A stretch of 64,000 nucleotides of DNA from an uncultured Dehalococcoidia bacterium (GTDB taxonomy: Bacteria; Chloroflexota; Dehalococcoidia; Lucifugimonadales; UBA3495). The stretch's first letter is position 1. Each line of letters starts with the position of its first letter. A model generated the notes under the pieces. It searched no databases and was not told where the DNA came from. It saw only the letters and a program-made list of their open reading frames with translations. The stretch covers positions 2,056,788 to 2,120,787 of the forward strand of contig CATOSP010000002.1 of NCBI GenBank assembly GCA_951812625.1, given 5' to 3'. The translations under genes were made by a program, and so were the position numbers. Shown here in pieces: positions 9,051 to 17,872 of this stretch.

Positions 9051-10199
9051 ATGGCAAACATATTTGAAGAGCTAGGCGTAAGGCCCGTATTGAACGCCCA
9101 GGGAAACCGCACCCTTCTGGGCGGGGCAACGCCCTCCGCCGAAGTGCGGGCACTCATGGACGCCGCCGAAGAGTATTACGTGGACCTTAGCGAACTCATG
9201 GACAGCGTCGGGGAGAAGATTGCCGACATGCTGGGCGTCGAAGCTGCCCTGGTCACGTCGGGATGTTCCGCTGCCTTGGCGGTGGGTGCGGCGGCCTGCA
9301 TGACCGGGGATGATCAGGACAGGATCAATCAGATTCCCGACACGGCTGGGATGCCCTACGAGTTCATCATCCAGCGCCAGCTAAGAGTCCGCTACGACCG
9401 CTGCGTGACCATCCCCGGCGGCAAGTTGGTGGAGGTAGGCGGGACCGAGGAGACCAGGCGGGAAGACATTGAGCAGGCCATAGGCCCGAACACAGCAGGT
9501 ATCCACTATTTGGCCCCAGGCGACCGGCTACCGGGGGCGTTGCCGCTGGAAGACGTGATTGAAATCGGACATGCACGGAACATCCCCATCATCGTCGACG
9601 CCGCGGGCGAGGTCTACCCAACCGACAAACTAGGCCGCTACGTCAAGATGGGCGCAGACCTTGTTGCCTACGGGGCCAAATACTTCGGCGCGGTCAACTC
9701 CAGCGGACTTCTCACTGGACGCAGCGACTTGCTGGATGCAGCCAGGAAGCACAGCTTCATCGGGTTCGAGGCAACCGATTCCCGGTCCTTCGGAAGACCG
9801 ATGAAGGTTGACCGCCAGGAGGTGGTAGCCGTCTATGCCGCCCTGCGCGAGTGGATGTCGATGAACCATGAGGACCGGTTCGCCGCCTACGAGACCAGGG
9901 TTGCCGGACTACGGGGAGATCTCCGGGACGTTCCCAATATCGAACTGATTGACCATCCCGAGGACGGCCCCATAGAGGGTCTGACCGTGAAGCTGGATGT
10001 ATCCCGTACGGGCAAGACCGCAGGCGACGTGGTGGCGGAACTCCGCGCAGGCAACCCCAGCATCTGGGTGCGATCACCCTACGGACGCCCAGACTACTAT
10101 CCCCCCGACGCAGATTGCTTCACTGTCCGTATGCCCCAGCTGAAGGAAGGCGGAGAGCAGGCGATCGCGGCGAGGATTCGGGAAATCCTCTCGTCATAG
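9051..10199 (+). CDS. SelA-like PLP-dependent enzyme (aminotransferase/lyase fold)
   Basis: 382 aa from ATG 9051, with GGAGAAGG just upstream; the in-frame GTG at 9009 is unlikely. It aligns by eye to the SelA/DgaE group: RPVLNAQGNRTLLGG, EAALVTSGCSAALAVGAAA, IIVDAAGE with the cofactor Asp, and the PLP Lys in AYGAKYFGAVNSS. It lacks the N-terminal tRNA-binding domain of genuine SelA, so a selenocysteine-synthase role is not proposed. The D-glucosaminate-6-phosphate ammonia-lyase type of reaction is closer. Its pairing with a TPP enzyme suggests an amino-sugar acid, amino-acid or related carbon pathway. Confidence 0.78.
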   Translation: MANIFEELGVRPVLNAQGNRTLLGGATPSAEVRALMDAAEEYYVDLSELMDSVGEKIADMLGVEAALVTSGCSAALAVGAAACMTGDDQDRINQIPDTAGMPYEFIIQRQLRVRYDRCVTIPGGKLVEVGGTEETRREDIEQAIGPNTAGIHYLAPGDRLPGALPLEDVIEIGHARNIPIIVDAAGEVYPTDKLGRYVKMGADLVAYGAKYFGAVNSSGLLTGRSDLLDAARKHSFIGFEATDSRSFGRPMKVDRQEVVAVYAALREWMSMNHEDRFAAYETRVAGLRGDLRDVPNIELIDHPEDGPIEGLTVKLDVSRTGKTAGDVVAELRAGNPSIWVRSPYGRPDYYPPDADCFTVRMPQLKEGGEQAIAARIREILSS

Positions 10200-10291
10200 C
10201 GCGTTTATGACGAATATCGTCATAGCAAGCCCGTATGCTGTATGTAGTACAAATTAGAGGTGGCTTGCCCATCCCGGTTGACATGCTTCGC

Positions 10292-10321
10292 TTGACATTG
10301 CACCTACCCCATACGTAGGAT
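10292..10321 (+). promoter_or_regulatory. Putative promoter upstream of the DUF1800 gene
   Basis: TTGACA (10292-10297), 18-bp spacer, TAGGAT (10316-10321), ending 60 bases before the DUF1800 start. Another TTGACA at 10278 has no matching -10. Confidence 0.45.
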
Positions 10322-10381
10322 TGAGTTAGCCTCAAAAGCGCGCTAACCCGAGGTCACGTCTGGGGGAACAGGAGGGAATTA

Positions 10382-11785
10382 ATGGCCAGTAAAGACGAGA
10401 TCGCACTGATGGGTCACCTGATGCGCCGGGCCGGTTTCGGCGCGACCTACGATGAACTTCAGAGGCGGGCCAACGAGGGCTACGAAGCTACCGTCGAAGA
10501 CTTGCTTCGCCCCGAGGCGCACCCTCCGGTAGACGAGAATGTGCTTTACCGTTTCTTCCCTGGCATGGAGGGCGCTCTTGCCCCGCCGACCAATCAGGCC
10601 GACTGGGTGTACCGCATGATCAACACCCGGCGCCCTCTAGAAGAGAAGGTGGCCCTCTTTTGGCACCAGCTATTCGCCACCGGGAATTCAAAGGTGGATA
10701 ACCCACCGGAGTTGACCCAGCAGATCGCCATGTTCCGAGAACACGGTATGGGCCGCTTCCCGGACCTGCTGGTTGAACTGGCCAGGAACCCAGCCATGAT
10801 CTACTGGCTGGACAATAACGGCAACCACCGCGGGGCAATCAACGAAAACTGGGGCCGCGAGTTGCTCGAGTTGTTCTCGATGGGAGTGGGCAACTACTCC
10901 GAGGACGACATCAAGGAAGCGTCCCGGGCGTTCACCGGTTGGACAATCGCCCCGAAGATTCCCAGGAACCCCTTGGGCCGGTTCTACTGGAATTTCGAGT
11001 ACAGGCCCGAGGACCATGACGACGGGGAAAAGAGCTTCCTAGGACACACCGGCAACTTAGACGGCGACGACATAATCCAGATTGTCGTGCGCCAGCCCGC
11101 AACTGCCCGCTTCCTGGCCCGGCACATGTACAACTTCTTTGTCGCCGACGAACCCCAGGTCCCGAGCTGGAACATTACCCCGCCCAGGGACCCGGAAGCT
11201 ATCGACGCACTGGTGCAGGCATACGAAGAGTCGGACTTCGACATCCGCGCCATGCTGCGTACGCTATTGCTGTCGGATTTCTTCAAGGAAGCCCGGTTTG
11301 AGCGGGTGAAGAGCCCTGCCGAGTTGGTCGTTGGCACGGCCATCCTGGCAGGCAACTATAACCAACCCCGCCCCGGCTTTCCGGCCCTGGCATTCGAGTG
11401 CGCCTACCAGGGGCAGGAACTCCTCAATCCACCCAGCGTCGAGAGTTGGCACACGGGGTCTGAGTGGATTGACGGCGGTTCCCTGGTGCGCCGGGTCAAC
11501 TTCGCTGCCGGACTCATGGGCAACACCACACTGCCCGGCATCCGCTCCATTGTCGATGGCATACGGGAGCGGGAGGCCAACTCCCCGGCCGAACTGGTGG
11601 AGGGCTGCCTCGAATTGGTGGGGCCTCTGGACGTCAGCCAGACCACTATGAACGAGCTCCTGGCCCAGGCCGAAGAGGACGGCTACCTCCGCTGGGAAAC
11701 CGAGGAGGACGCTAGGGAATCTGAGCAGCGCGTCGGCGTGATGCTGGCCCTTATCGCGGCCTCCAGGGACTACCAGTTCGCCTAG
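10382..11785 (+). CDS. DUF1800 family protein
   Basis: 467 aa. DUF1800 is recognised by the N-terminal HLMRRAGFGATYDELQR, the KVALFWHQLFATGNSKV region, then ENWGRELLELFSMGVGNYSE and DIKEASRAFTGWTI. ATG 10382 follows AGGAGGG. The family has no settled function; its genes nearly always sit beside a DUF1501 gene, as here (next gene, 140 bases on). Most family members are exported through a Tat or Sec signal, but none is visible in this one. The product is probably a scaffold or maturation partner of the DUF1501 protein. Confidence 0.88.
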   Translation: MASKDEIALMGHLMRRAGFGATYDELQRRANEGYEATVEDLLRPEAHPPVDENVLYRFFPGMEGALAPPTNQADWVYRMINTRRPLEEKVALFWHQLFATGNSKVDNPPELTQQIAMFREHGMGRFPDLLVELARNPAMIYWLDNNGNHRGAINENWGRELLELFSMGVGNYSEDDIKEASRAFTGWTIAPKIPRNPLGRFYWNFEYRPEDHDDGEKSFLGHTGNLDGDDIIQIVVRQPATARFLARHMYNFFVADEPQVPSWNITPPRDPEAIDALVQAYEESDFDIRAMLRTLLLSDFFKEARFERVKSPAELVVGTAILAGNYNQPRPGFPALAFECAYQGQELLNPPSVESWHTGSEWIDGGSLVRRVNFAAGLMGNTTLPGIRSIVDGIREREANSPAELVEGCLELVGPLDVSQTTMNELLAQAEEDGYLRWETEEDARESEQRVGVMLALIAASRDYQFA

Positions 11786-11925
11786 GCGATACCGATGACA
11801 CGATTGCGCGGCCCGCATAAAGGACTTCGCAAGAATCCACCGAGCATCATTATTGCCAGCGCGGGCCGCACCGAAATAGCCGCCTATTCCCGCGTGGACA
11901 AGCAAGCTCCGTAGGAGAAGGACAG

Positions 11926-13056
11926 ATGTCAACGACGAAGAAAGACCCGGTAGTAGTGGTGTTCCAACTTACCGGAGCCAACGATTACCTGAACACCATC
12001 ATTCCGTACACCGACCCGCATTACCGTGACGCCCGGCCTCGCGTGGGAATTTCCGAGGACCAGGTGCTACCGATAGACGACCAGCTTGCCTTCAACCCGA
12101 ACATGGGTCCAGTAAAGGACCTCTACGACCAGGGCAAGATCGCCGTCATTCACGGTATAGGCTACGAAAACTCCCCACGCTCCCACTTCCGATCGATGGA
12201 CATCTGGCACACCTGCGAGCCGGACAAAGTGGGTACTGAAGGTTGGGCCGGGAAGGTAATCCGCGACCTGGACCCCACGGGTGAGAACGTCCTCAAGGGA
12301 ATCAACTTCGGCCAGGGACTGCCGCGTGCCCTGGCACTGAGGGGAGTCCCGGTGACCTCGGTCTCAAACCTGGAGTCCTACGGCATAATGTCCGACGTTC
12401 CGGGCCTGTCCGCCGACCGGGACAAGCTGCTTGACCGGTTCGCCCGCATGTACGCTCCCGCCGTCGGCACCGGCGCGACTATGGACTACTTGGGGCAGAC
12501 GGGCCGCGACGCCCTCCGTGGTGCCGACATCCTCAAGGTTGCGCCGGAGAAATACTCCTCAACCGTGGAGTACGCCGACACCCCAATCGCCAGGAACCTG
12601 AAGAGCATCGCCCAGGTGTACCTCGCAGACATGGGGACTCAGCTCTTTTACACGGCCCACGGCAGCTTCGACACCCACTTCAACCAGCCGCCCATGCACC
12701 AGAAGCTATGGATTGACTGCTCCAGGGCCATCAGCGACTTCTTCCAGGATCTTGACGAGCATGGCGCGGGCGACAACCTGATAATGGTGCTGTTCACCGA
12801 GTTCGGCCGCCGCGTCCGCGACAACGGCACCGGCACCGACCACGGCGCGGGCGGCGTCGCCTTCGTCATCGGCAACCAGGTCAAGGGCGGCATGTACAGC
12901 GAATACCCGTCGCTGAAGCCCGAGGACTTGCAACAGGGCGACCTCGCACCCAACTACGACTTCCGCGGCTTCTACGCCACAGTCGTTGACAAGTGGCTGG
13001 GCTTGGACCCGGCGCCCATAGTCGGCGGCAACTTCGAGCAACTGGACTTCGTCTAG
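11926..13056 (+). CDS. DUF1501 family protein
   Basis: 376 aa. DUF1501 belongs to the alkaline-phosphatase/sulfatase-like superfamily. Visible landmarks are VVVVFQLTGANDYLNTIIPY at the start, GIGYENSPRSHFRSMDIWHT, GSFDTHFNQP, FTEFGRRVRDNGTGTDHGAG and the final GGNFEQLDF. The His/Asp clusters could bind metal. Typical relatives carry a Tat signal, but this one starts directly with the first strand. ATG 11926 has a GTAGGAGAAGGAC site. It forms a unit with DUF1800 and with the NHL gene 72 bases downstream. Substrate unknown. Confidence 0.88.
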   Translation: MSTTKKDPVVVVFQLTGANDYLNTIIPYTDPHYRDARPRVGISEDQVLPIDDQLAFNPNMGPVKDLYDQGKIAVIHGIGYENSPRSHFRSMDIWHTCEPDKVGTEGWAGKVIRDLDPTGENVLKGINFGQGLPRALALRGVPVTSVSNLESYGIMSDVPGLSADRDKLLDRFARMYAPAVGTGATMDYLGQTGRDALRGADILKVAPEKYSSTVEYADTPIARNLKSIAQVYLADMGTQLFYTAHGSFDTHFNQPPMHQKLWIDCSRAISDFFQDLDEHGAGDNLIMVLFTEFGRRVRDNGTGTDHGAGGVAFVIGNQVKGGMYSEYPSLKPEDLQQGDLAPNYDFRGFYATVVDKWLGLDPAPIVGGNFEQLDFV

Positions 13057-13128
13057 CCGCGTCCACGTCCGGGGGCCTATCCGGACGGACACAGGCGCTG
13101 CATCACGACCGATTGACAGGAGGTAGCC

Positions 13129-14127
13129 ATGCTGACGACAGTGGCGGCAGGGCGCGTATTCGACTACAGCTATTGCATCGGCATGTACGCCATGGCCGGA
13201 CAGGGGTTCTGGTCGCCCCAGGACATGGTGCTCGGGCCGGACGGAGTCGTCTTCGTCCTGAGCCGGGGCATGGAGGAACTGGGGCAGCGCATAACCCGCG
13301 TAACCCTGACCCACGACTTCCAGGGCCAGTTCGGGAGCTTCGGCGCGGGAGAGGGCCAGTTCATCTGGCCCCGCTCCATCGCAATGGACACCGCAACCAA
13401 CCTCTACGTCTCCGACGAGCAACTGCACCGCGTTTCAGCCTTTGACCGGGCCGGGACTTTTCTCGGCAGTTGGGGCAAGCCAGGAACGGCGGAGGGCGAG
13501 CTGAACGGCCCCTCCGGCTTGGCCTTCGACCCTGACGACAATCTTTACGTAGTGGATAGCTTGAACCACCGCATACAGAAATTCACCAAGGATGGAACGT
13601 TCCTGAACGCCTTCGGCAGTCATGGCAGCGGTGAAGGCCAACTGGACATGCCCTGGGGCATCTGCACCGACCGGGAGGGTGATGTATACGTGGCCGACTG
13701 GCAGAATGACCGGGTGCAGAAGTTCTCGCCAAACGGCCAGGCACTCCGCCAATTTGGTGAACCGGGCGTGCGGGTGGGAGACTTGGACCACCCCTCCGGA
13801 GTCGCCGTTGACTCCGACGGGGACGTATACGTGACCGATTGGGCAAACCACCGCGTCCAAGTCTACGGCCCCGACGGATCGTTTATTGCCACCCTGGTGG
13901 GCGACGCCCAGGAACCTTCGCCCTGGACCCAGACCTACATCGACGCCAACCCGGACATAGTGAAGGCCCGCCGCCGGGCTAACATGGAGCCGGAATGGCG
14001 GTTCCGCCGTCCCGTGGCAGTCAAGATCGACGCGGACGACCGCCTGTTCGTTCTCGAAGCTGCCCGCCACCGCATCCAGGTCTACAACAAGGAAAAGGAC
14101 TACGAGGAACACCCCATCAACCTGTAA
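13129..14127 (+). CDS. NHL-repeat beta-propeller protein
   Basis: 332 aa made almost entirely of NHL-type blades. Repeated units with the pattern GEGQF/GELNGPSGLAFDPDDNLYVVDS-NHRIQKF occur at roughly residues 60-105, 106-150, 151-200 and 201-240, with a last blade at the C-terminus (RRPVAVKIDADDRLFVLEAARHRIQVY). Propellers of this kind bind proteins or carbohydrate-like ligands; some have lyase activity. No signal peptide is seen. AGGAGGTAGCC precedes ATG 13129. It is the last gene of the DUF1800-DUF1501 cluster and is followed by a terminator. Confidence 0.8.
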   Translation: MLTTVAAGRVFDYSYCIGMYAMAGQGFWSPQDMVLGPDGVVFVLSRGMEELGQRITRVTLTHDFQGQFGSFGAGEGQFIWPRSIAMDTATNLYVSDEQLHRVSAFDRAGTFLGSWGKPGTAEGELNGPSGLAFDPDDNLYVVDSLNHRIQKFTKDGTFLNAFGSHGSGEGQLDMPWGICTDREGDVYVADWQNDRVQKFSPNGQALRQFGEPGVRVGDLDHPSGVAVDSDGDVYVTDWANHRVQVYGPDGSFIATLVGDAQEPSPWTQTYIDANPDIVKARRRANMEPEWRFRRPVAVKIDADDRLFVLEAARHRIQVYNKEKDYEEHPINL

Positions 14128-14149
14128 CGCGGACACTCAGGTAGCCGAC

Positions 14150-14193
14150 GCAAGGTCGGGCCGCCGTCAATTGGCAGCCCGGCCTTGCTTTTT
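14150..14193 (+). terminator. Intrinsic terminator after the DUF1800/DUF1501/NHL genes
   Basis: Stem 14150-14161 with 14177-14188 (12 bp with one G-U pair) and a run of five T at 14189-14193. It starts 22 bases after the NHL stop codon. Confidence 0.8.
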
Positions 14194-14296
14194 GCTCACC
14201 CACGCAAATGCTCAGGCCCTGCCGGAGTTTCGACGGGTTTGTAATACTTGAGGTGAATCAACTTAGGACTGGTAGGGTTGCCTATAAGCCACCTTG

Positions 14297-14325
14297 TTGA
14301 CACAGCGGGAAGCGGGAATTACGCT
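14297..14325 (+). promoter_or_regulatory. Putative promoter of the glutaredoxin-DinB gene
   Basis: TTGACA (14297-14302), 17-bp spacer, TACGCT (14320-14325). The -35 is perfect, the -10 weak. It lies between the terminator and the ATG at 14397. Confidence 0.45.
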
Positions 14326-14396
14326 AACCGAGCTCAGTATCAGGCATCCACACCATTTGGATCAAGGCATACAGTCCAACGGCTGAGGAGGTAGTT

Positions 14397-15158
14397 ATGA
14401 AGGTCCAAGTCTACACCAACCCTGGTTGATTCAGTTGCCGGACGCTGGAACAGTTCCTGTCGTCCAACGGTGTTCAGTTCGAGCACCACGACCTGGCAAC
14501 GGATCCTGAAGCGGTTGAGTATCTTAGGGGCCGCAACATCAAGTCGGTCCCCGTCACCATCATTGATGACGATGAAGTGATAATCGGGTACTACCCGAAG
14601 AAGCTGGTCCCGGCCCTGAACCTGAGCATCAAGGTAGACCTCTCCGGAAAGACATCCTGGCTGTCGGAGAAGTACGCTGCTATCTTGGGTGCGGCCATGC
14701 GGGCCACCAGCCAGCTATCGGAAGAACAGCTTGCCGGAATGATCCCTTGGCGTCCCCAGTCCGCCCGCGACCTGATTGTGCATATTATCTCCTTCCCCGA
14801 GTTGGCCTGGCTCAGCCACGAACACGGCAGCATGAGCACCGAGGACATGGCGGCCTCCAACCAGAGGCTGAAGGACGTAGTGAGCGTGGAGGCGATAAAC
14901 GAGTATGGCGAGGGCGTGCTGAGGAACATCAACGAGTTTCTCGCCAGCGGCAACGACGAAGCCTTCGACCGCGTTGTTCCCGCCCACTACGGCGGAGAAG
15001 TAACCGTGCTGGAGCTTCTGAACATCATCCTGAGCCACAGCACCCACCACCTGAAGCAGGTCTACTACTTCATGGAAAGCGACCTGCATCTGACCCTGAA
15101 AGACCCGGCAACGGACGCGGACCTTGAGGGAATCGTTACCCCGGATGCGTTGATCTAG
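14397..15158 (+). CDS. Glutaredoxin-DinB fusion with in-frame UGA at the catalytic position (putative selenoprotein)
   Basis: 254 codons read through one TGA at 14427-14429 (codon 11). ATG 14397 has a perfect GAGGAGGT site (14385-14392). Residues 1-75 are a glutaredoxin domain: a first strand MKVQVYTNPG, then UGA-Phe-Ser-Cys14 in place of the usual CxxC, and the cis-Pro motif SVPVTII (Pro52). Residues about 80-250 are a DinB/DfsB four-helix domain with the metal-binding His pattern SARDLIVHII and ILSHSTHHLKQV. DinB proteins include bacillithiol- and mycothiol-type transferases, so a selenol/thiol redox or thiol-transfer role fits. The frame is otherwise intact. A hairpin follows the TGA at the spacing of a bacterial SECIS. 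The alternative is a TGC-to-TGA mutation or error. Confidence 0.75.
14440..14465 (+). promoter_or_regulatory. Candidate bacterial SECIS hairpin in the glutaredoxin-DinB mRNA
   Basis: The lower stem pairs 14440-14444 with 14461-14465 (GGACG/CGTCC). The upper stem pairs 14447-14450 with 14454-14457 (GGAA/TTCC) around a CAG loop, with a small internal loop between. The apical loop starts 22 nt after the TGA, inside the 16-37 nt window reported for bacterial SECIS elements. The G in the loop is at position 3 rather than 1-2, so the match is imperfect. Confidence 0.5.
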
Positions 15159-15228
15159 CCCCGTAGACCGGGCTTAGGCTTTGGCGTCCTGTCCGGGACA
15201 GCATCCAAACCGACATGGAGGAACCCCC

Positions 15229-16779
15229 ATGAAGTACGACAAGATTGTCATTGGGGCCGGCTCGGCTGGGTCGATTCTAGCCACCCGGCTCTCCGAGGAC
15301 CCCAACCGCTCCGTGCTGCTGTTGGAAGCTGGCGCGGACTACCCCAACTTCGAGCACCTGCCCGAAGAGGTGAAGTTTGGCTACGCCACCGAAGCCGACG
15401 TTATGACCAGTGACCACAACTGGCAGTTCACCGGCAAGGCCACCGATGAAGCCCCGCTGATGATGGTCCCCAGGGGCAAGGTCACCGGCGGGTCCAGCGC
15501 CATCAATGGCCAGGTGTTCCTGCGCGGCGTACCCGAGGACTACGATACCTGGGCGTCCTTCGGCAACGACGAATGGGCCTTCCAGAAGCTGATCCCCTAC
15601 TTCCGCAAGATCGAGACCGACACCGACTATGGCAACGACGACTTCCACGGTGGCGACGGCCCCATCGTGATGCACCGGTTCAAGAGGGAGACCTGGATGC
15701 CTGCCCAGGTGGCCTTCTACCGGGCAGCCATGGACGCAGGATATCCCGACTGCCCCGACCATAACCATCCGGACTCCTGGGGAGTGGGACCGACCCCGCT
15801 GAACAATCCTAACGGCATCCGCATGAGCACGGCTCTGGGATACTTGGACCAGGCCCGGCACCGGCTGAACCTGACCATTCGGCCCAACTGCACGGTTTAC
15901 AGGATCATCTTTGAAGGCAACCGGGCCACCGGCGTGGAGTTGGAGAGCGGCGGCGAAAGGTTCGTGGTCGAAGGCGATGAAATAATTCTGTCCTCCGGCG
16001 CAATTGGCTCGCCACAGATCCTGATGCTGTCCGGCGTCGGACCTGCCGACCACTTGCGAAGCCTGGGCATCCCAGTGGTGCTGGACAAGCCTGGTATTGG
16101 CCAGAACATGCGCGACCACCCGGGCGTCTGGGTAACATGGCGCACGAAGCCAGGGTTCGACCTTGACGGCCTGGCGCCCCGGATGCAGTTGACCCTCCGC
16201 TATACTGCAAAGGAATCCGACCTGCGCAACGACATGAAGATTTCAATGCAGTCCTTCGCCACCGAGCGGGTCAACCGGGGCGGCAACCGGATGGAACCCC
16301 TGGGCATTCGCATGACCGCTGGCATATACCTGGCCGTGGGTGCTGGCGAGCTGCGTCTGGCCTCCACCGACCCAACCGAGCAGCCGGTCCTTGAATATCA
16401 CTACCTTGAGGAAGAGTTTGACCGGAAGCGGCTTCGGGAGTCGGTGCGCATCTGCGTGGGCCTCGGCGAGCACGAGTCCTTCAGGGATATCATCCAGGAG
16501 CGCGTCGATCCCACCGACGCAGACCTGGCATCGGATGAAGCCCTTGACAAGTGGATGAGGCGTGAGGTAACCACGTCCCAGCACATCTCATGCACCTGCA
16601 AGATGGGACCAGCCTCCGACCCGATGGCCGTGGTGGACCAGTACGGGCGCGTCCACGGTCTTGAGGGCATTCGCGTGGTTGATGCGTCGATCATGCCCGA
16701 CTGCATCCGCGCCAACACCAACGTCACCACTATGATGATCGGCGAGCGCGTCTCAGACTTCATCATCCAGGGGTCATAG
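15229..16779 (+). CDS. GMC-family FAD oxidoreductase (choline dehydrogenase-like)
   Basis: 516 aa from ATG 15229 (GGAGGA upstream); the TTG at 15181 is rejected. It has the FAD-binding GAGSAGSILATRLSED at residues 8-23, the GMC signature GGSSAINGQVFLRG, the second signature ILSSGAIGSPQILMLSG, and a C-terminal block with the active-site His (SQHISCTCKMG) and ANTNVTTMMIGE. The usual HxxGTCRMG is altered to HISCTCKMG, and the second active-site residue is Asn. Members oxidise alcohols to aldehydes using FAD. The substrate is unknown. It lies 70 bases after the glutaredoxin-DinB gene and ends at a strong terminator. Confidence 0.88.
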   Translation: MKYDKIVIGAGSAGSILATRLSEDPNRSVLLLEAGADYPNFEHLPEEVKFGYATEADVMTSDHNWQFTGKATDEAPLMMVPRGKVTGGSSAINGQVFLRGVPEDYDTWASFGNDEWAFQKLIPYFRKIETDTDYGNDDFHGGDGPIVMHRFKRETWMPAQVAFYRAAMDAGYPDCPDHNHPDSWGVGPTPLNNPNGIRMSTALGYLDQARHRLNLTIRPNCTVYRIIFEGNRATGVELESGGERFVVEGDEIILSSGAIGSPQILMLSGVGPADHLRSLGIPVVLDKPGIGQNMRDHPGVWVTWRTKPGFDLDGLAPRMQLTLRYTAKESDLRNDMKISMQSFATERVNRGGNRMEPLGIRMTAGIYLAVGAGELRLASTDPTEQPVLEYHYLEEEFDRKRLRESVRICVGLGEHESFRDIIQERVDPTDADLASDEALDKWMRREVTTSQHISCTCKMGPASDPMAVVDQYGRVHGLEGIRVVDASIMPDCIRANTNVTTMMIGERVSDFIIQGS

Positions 16780-16815
16780 AACACGGCGCAGAAACACGGT
16801 CCAATCGTACAACTG

Positions 16816-16854
16816 AAACGCCCCCGCTCCGAGAAAATCAGAGCGGGGGCGTTT
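16816..16854. terminator. Strong bidirectional terminator
   Basis: Perfect 14-bp stem 16816-16829 with 16841-16854 (AAACGCCCCCGCTC and its complement), 11-base loop, with A-run and T-run at opposite ends of the stem. It serves the convergent GMC oxidoreductase and 2-hydroxyacid dehydrogenase genes. Confidence 0.9.
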
Positions 16855-16893
16855 CGTGTGTGGGCGAGTCAATCAGCCGCGAGATTGTACGAG

Positions 16894-17847
16894 CTAGAAC
16901 CAGTTGGCCTTGTCCACCACGTTGCGCAGTTCCCTTCCGTCGTTGAACCGCTTGCAGTTGTCGATGAACAACTCGGTGCGGCGGTCGTCCAGGTAGGGGC
17001 CGTTTCCGGCCACGTGGGGCGTTATCATCACCCCCGGCATACTCCACAGGGGATGTCCCTCCGGCAGCGGCTCCACCTGGAACACATCCAGACCAGCCCC
17101 GGCAATCTCTCCCGCCCGCAGCGCCGCAACCAGGTCGTCCAGCACCACCGTCGCCCCGCGGCCAATATTGATGAAGAACGCGCTGCTCTTCATGGCCTGG
17201 AACTGGGCTGCCCGGAACATTCCCTGGGTCTCGGGGGTCTCCGGCACAGTGACAATCACGAAATCGCCCCTTGGCAGGACTTGCAGCAAGTCTTCCGGGC
17301 GGTGCAGTTCCGCCACCCCTTGTGTGGGCGCGGGAAGCCGGGGATCGACTCCCAGTACGGTCATGCCGAACTCGGCGCAGAGACGCGCCGTTTCCCCGCC
17401 GATGCCGCCGACTCCTACTACCACCGCCGTTGCCTCGGGAAGATAAATGGTCTCGTAGCCCTGCCGCCAAACTCCCTCAACCTGCTGCGGGATGTACACC
17501 TGGAGACCCCGGGCAAAGGCCAGCAGCAACGACATTATGTGAGCGCTGATGTGGTCGTTGTATATCTCGCGGGTGTTGGTAACCACCACATCACTGCCGA
17601 TCAACGACTCGTGGTAGTAACCGGCCCTTGGCCCTGCTTGCGGACAGGCAATCCATTTCAGGTTTTGCCCCCGCTCCAGCAGCTCGGGAACTATGTTACC
17701 GAAAGCCGCGTCCGCATCCCCGATAACTTCCATCGCCTCTCCCACGGTGGGACACATGTGTACGTCGATGTCCGGTATCTCTTCACGCAGCCGTTCCGGC
17801 CAGTGTTCCTGATAGTTTGGTGGACAGATAACCAGCTTGAACCCCAT
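16894..17847 (-). CDS. D-isomer-specific 2-hydroxyacid dehydrogenase family protein
   Basis: 317 aa. The NAD-binding Rossmann motif is AVVVGVGGIGGETARLCAEFG near residue 140-160. Catalytic residues appear in order: Arg in FINIGRGATV, Glu in GLDVFQVEPLP, His in VMITPHVAG. The family reduces 2-oxoacids to D-2-hydroxyacids or the reverse; glyoxylate/hydroxypyruvate reductase and phosphoglycerate dehydrogenase are relatives. The substrate is not determinable. It is transcribed toward the shared terminator at 16816-16854. ATG 17847 is the natural start. Confidence 0.88.
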   Translation of the reverse strand: MGFKLVICPPNYQEHWPERLREEIPDIDVHMCPTVGEAMEVIGDADAAFGNIVPELLERGQNLKWIACPQAGPRAGYYHESLIGSDVVVTNTREIYNDHISAHIMSLLLAFARGLQVYIPQQVEGVWRQGYETIYLPEATAVVVGVGGIGGETARLCAEFGMTVLGVDPRLPAPTQGVAELHRPEDLLQVLPRGDFVIVTVPETPETQGMFRAAQFQAMKSSAFFINIGRGATVVLDDLVAALRAGEIAGAGLDVFQVEPLPEGHPLWSMPGVMITPHVAGNGPYLDDRRTELFIDNCKRFNDGRELRNVVDKANWF

Positions 17848-17872
17848 TGTTACTACCCCCGAACGCTATTCG

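Noticed and set aside
9051..10199. Calling this gene selA, the selenocysteine synthase
   Set aside because: It matches the SelA-like catalytic fold but lacks the N-terminal tRNA-binding domain and differs in the Lys-region motif. A TPP enzyme, not selB or selD, is its neighbour.
11808..11869. 9-bp inverted repeat between the DUF1800 and DUF1501 genes
   Set aside because: The loop is about 44 bases and there is no T-run or conserved element, so chance in GC-rich DNA is likely.
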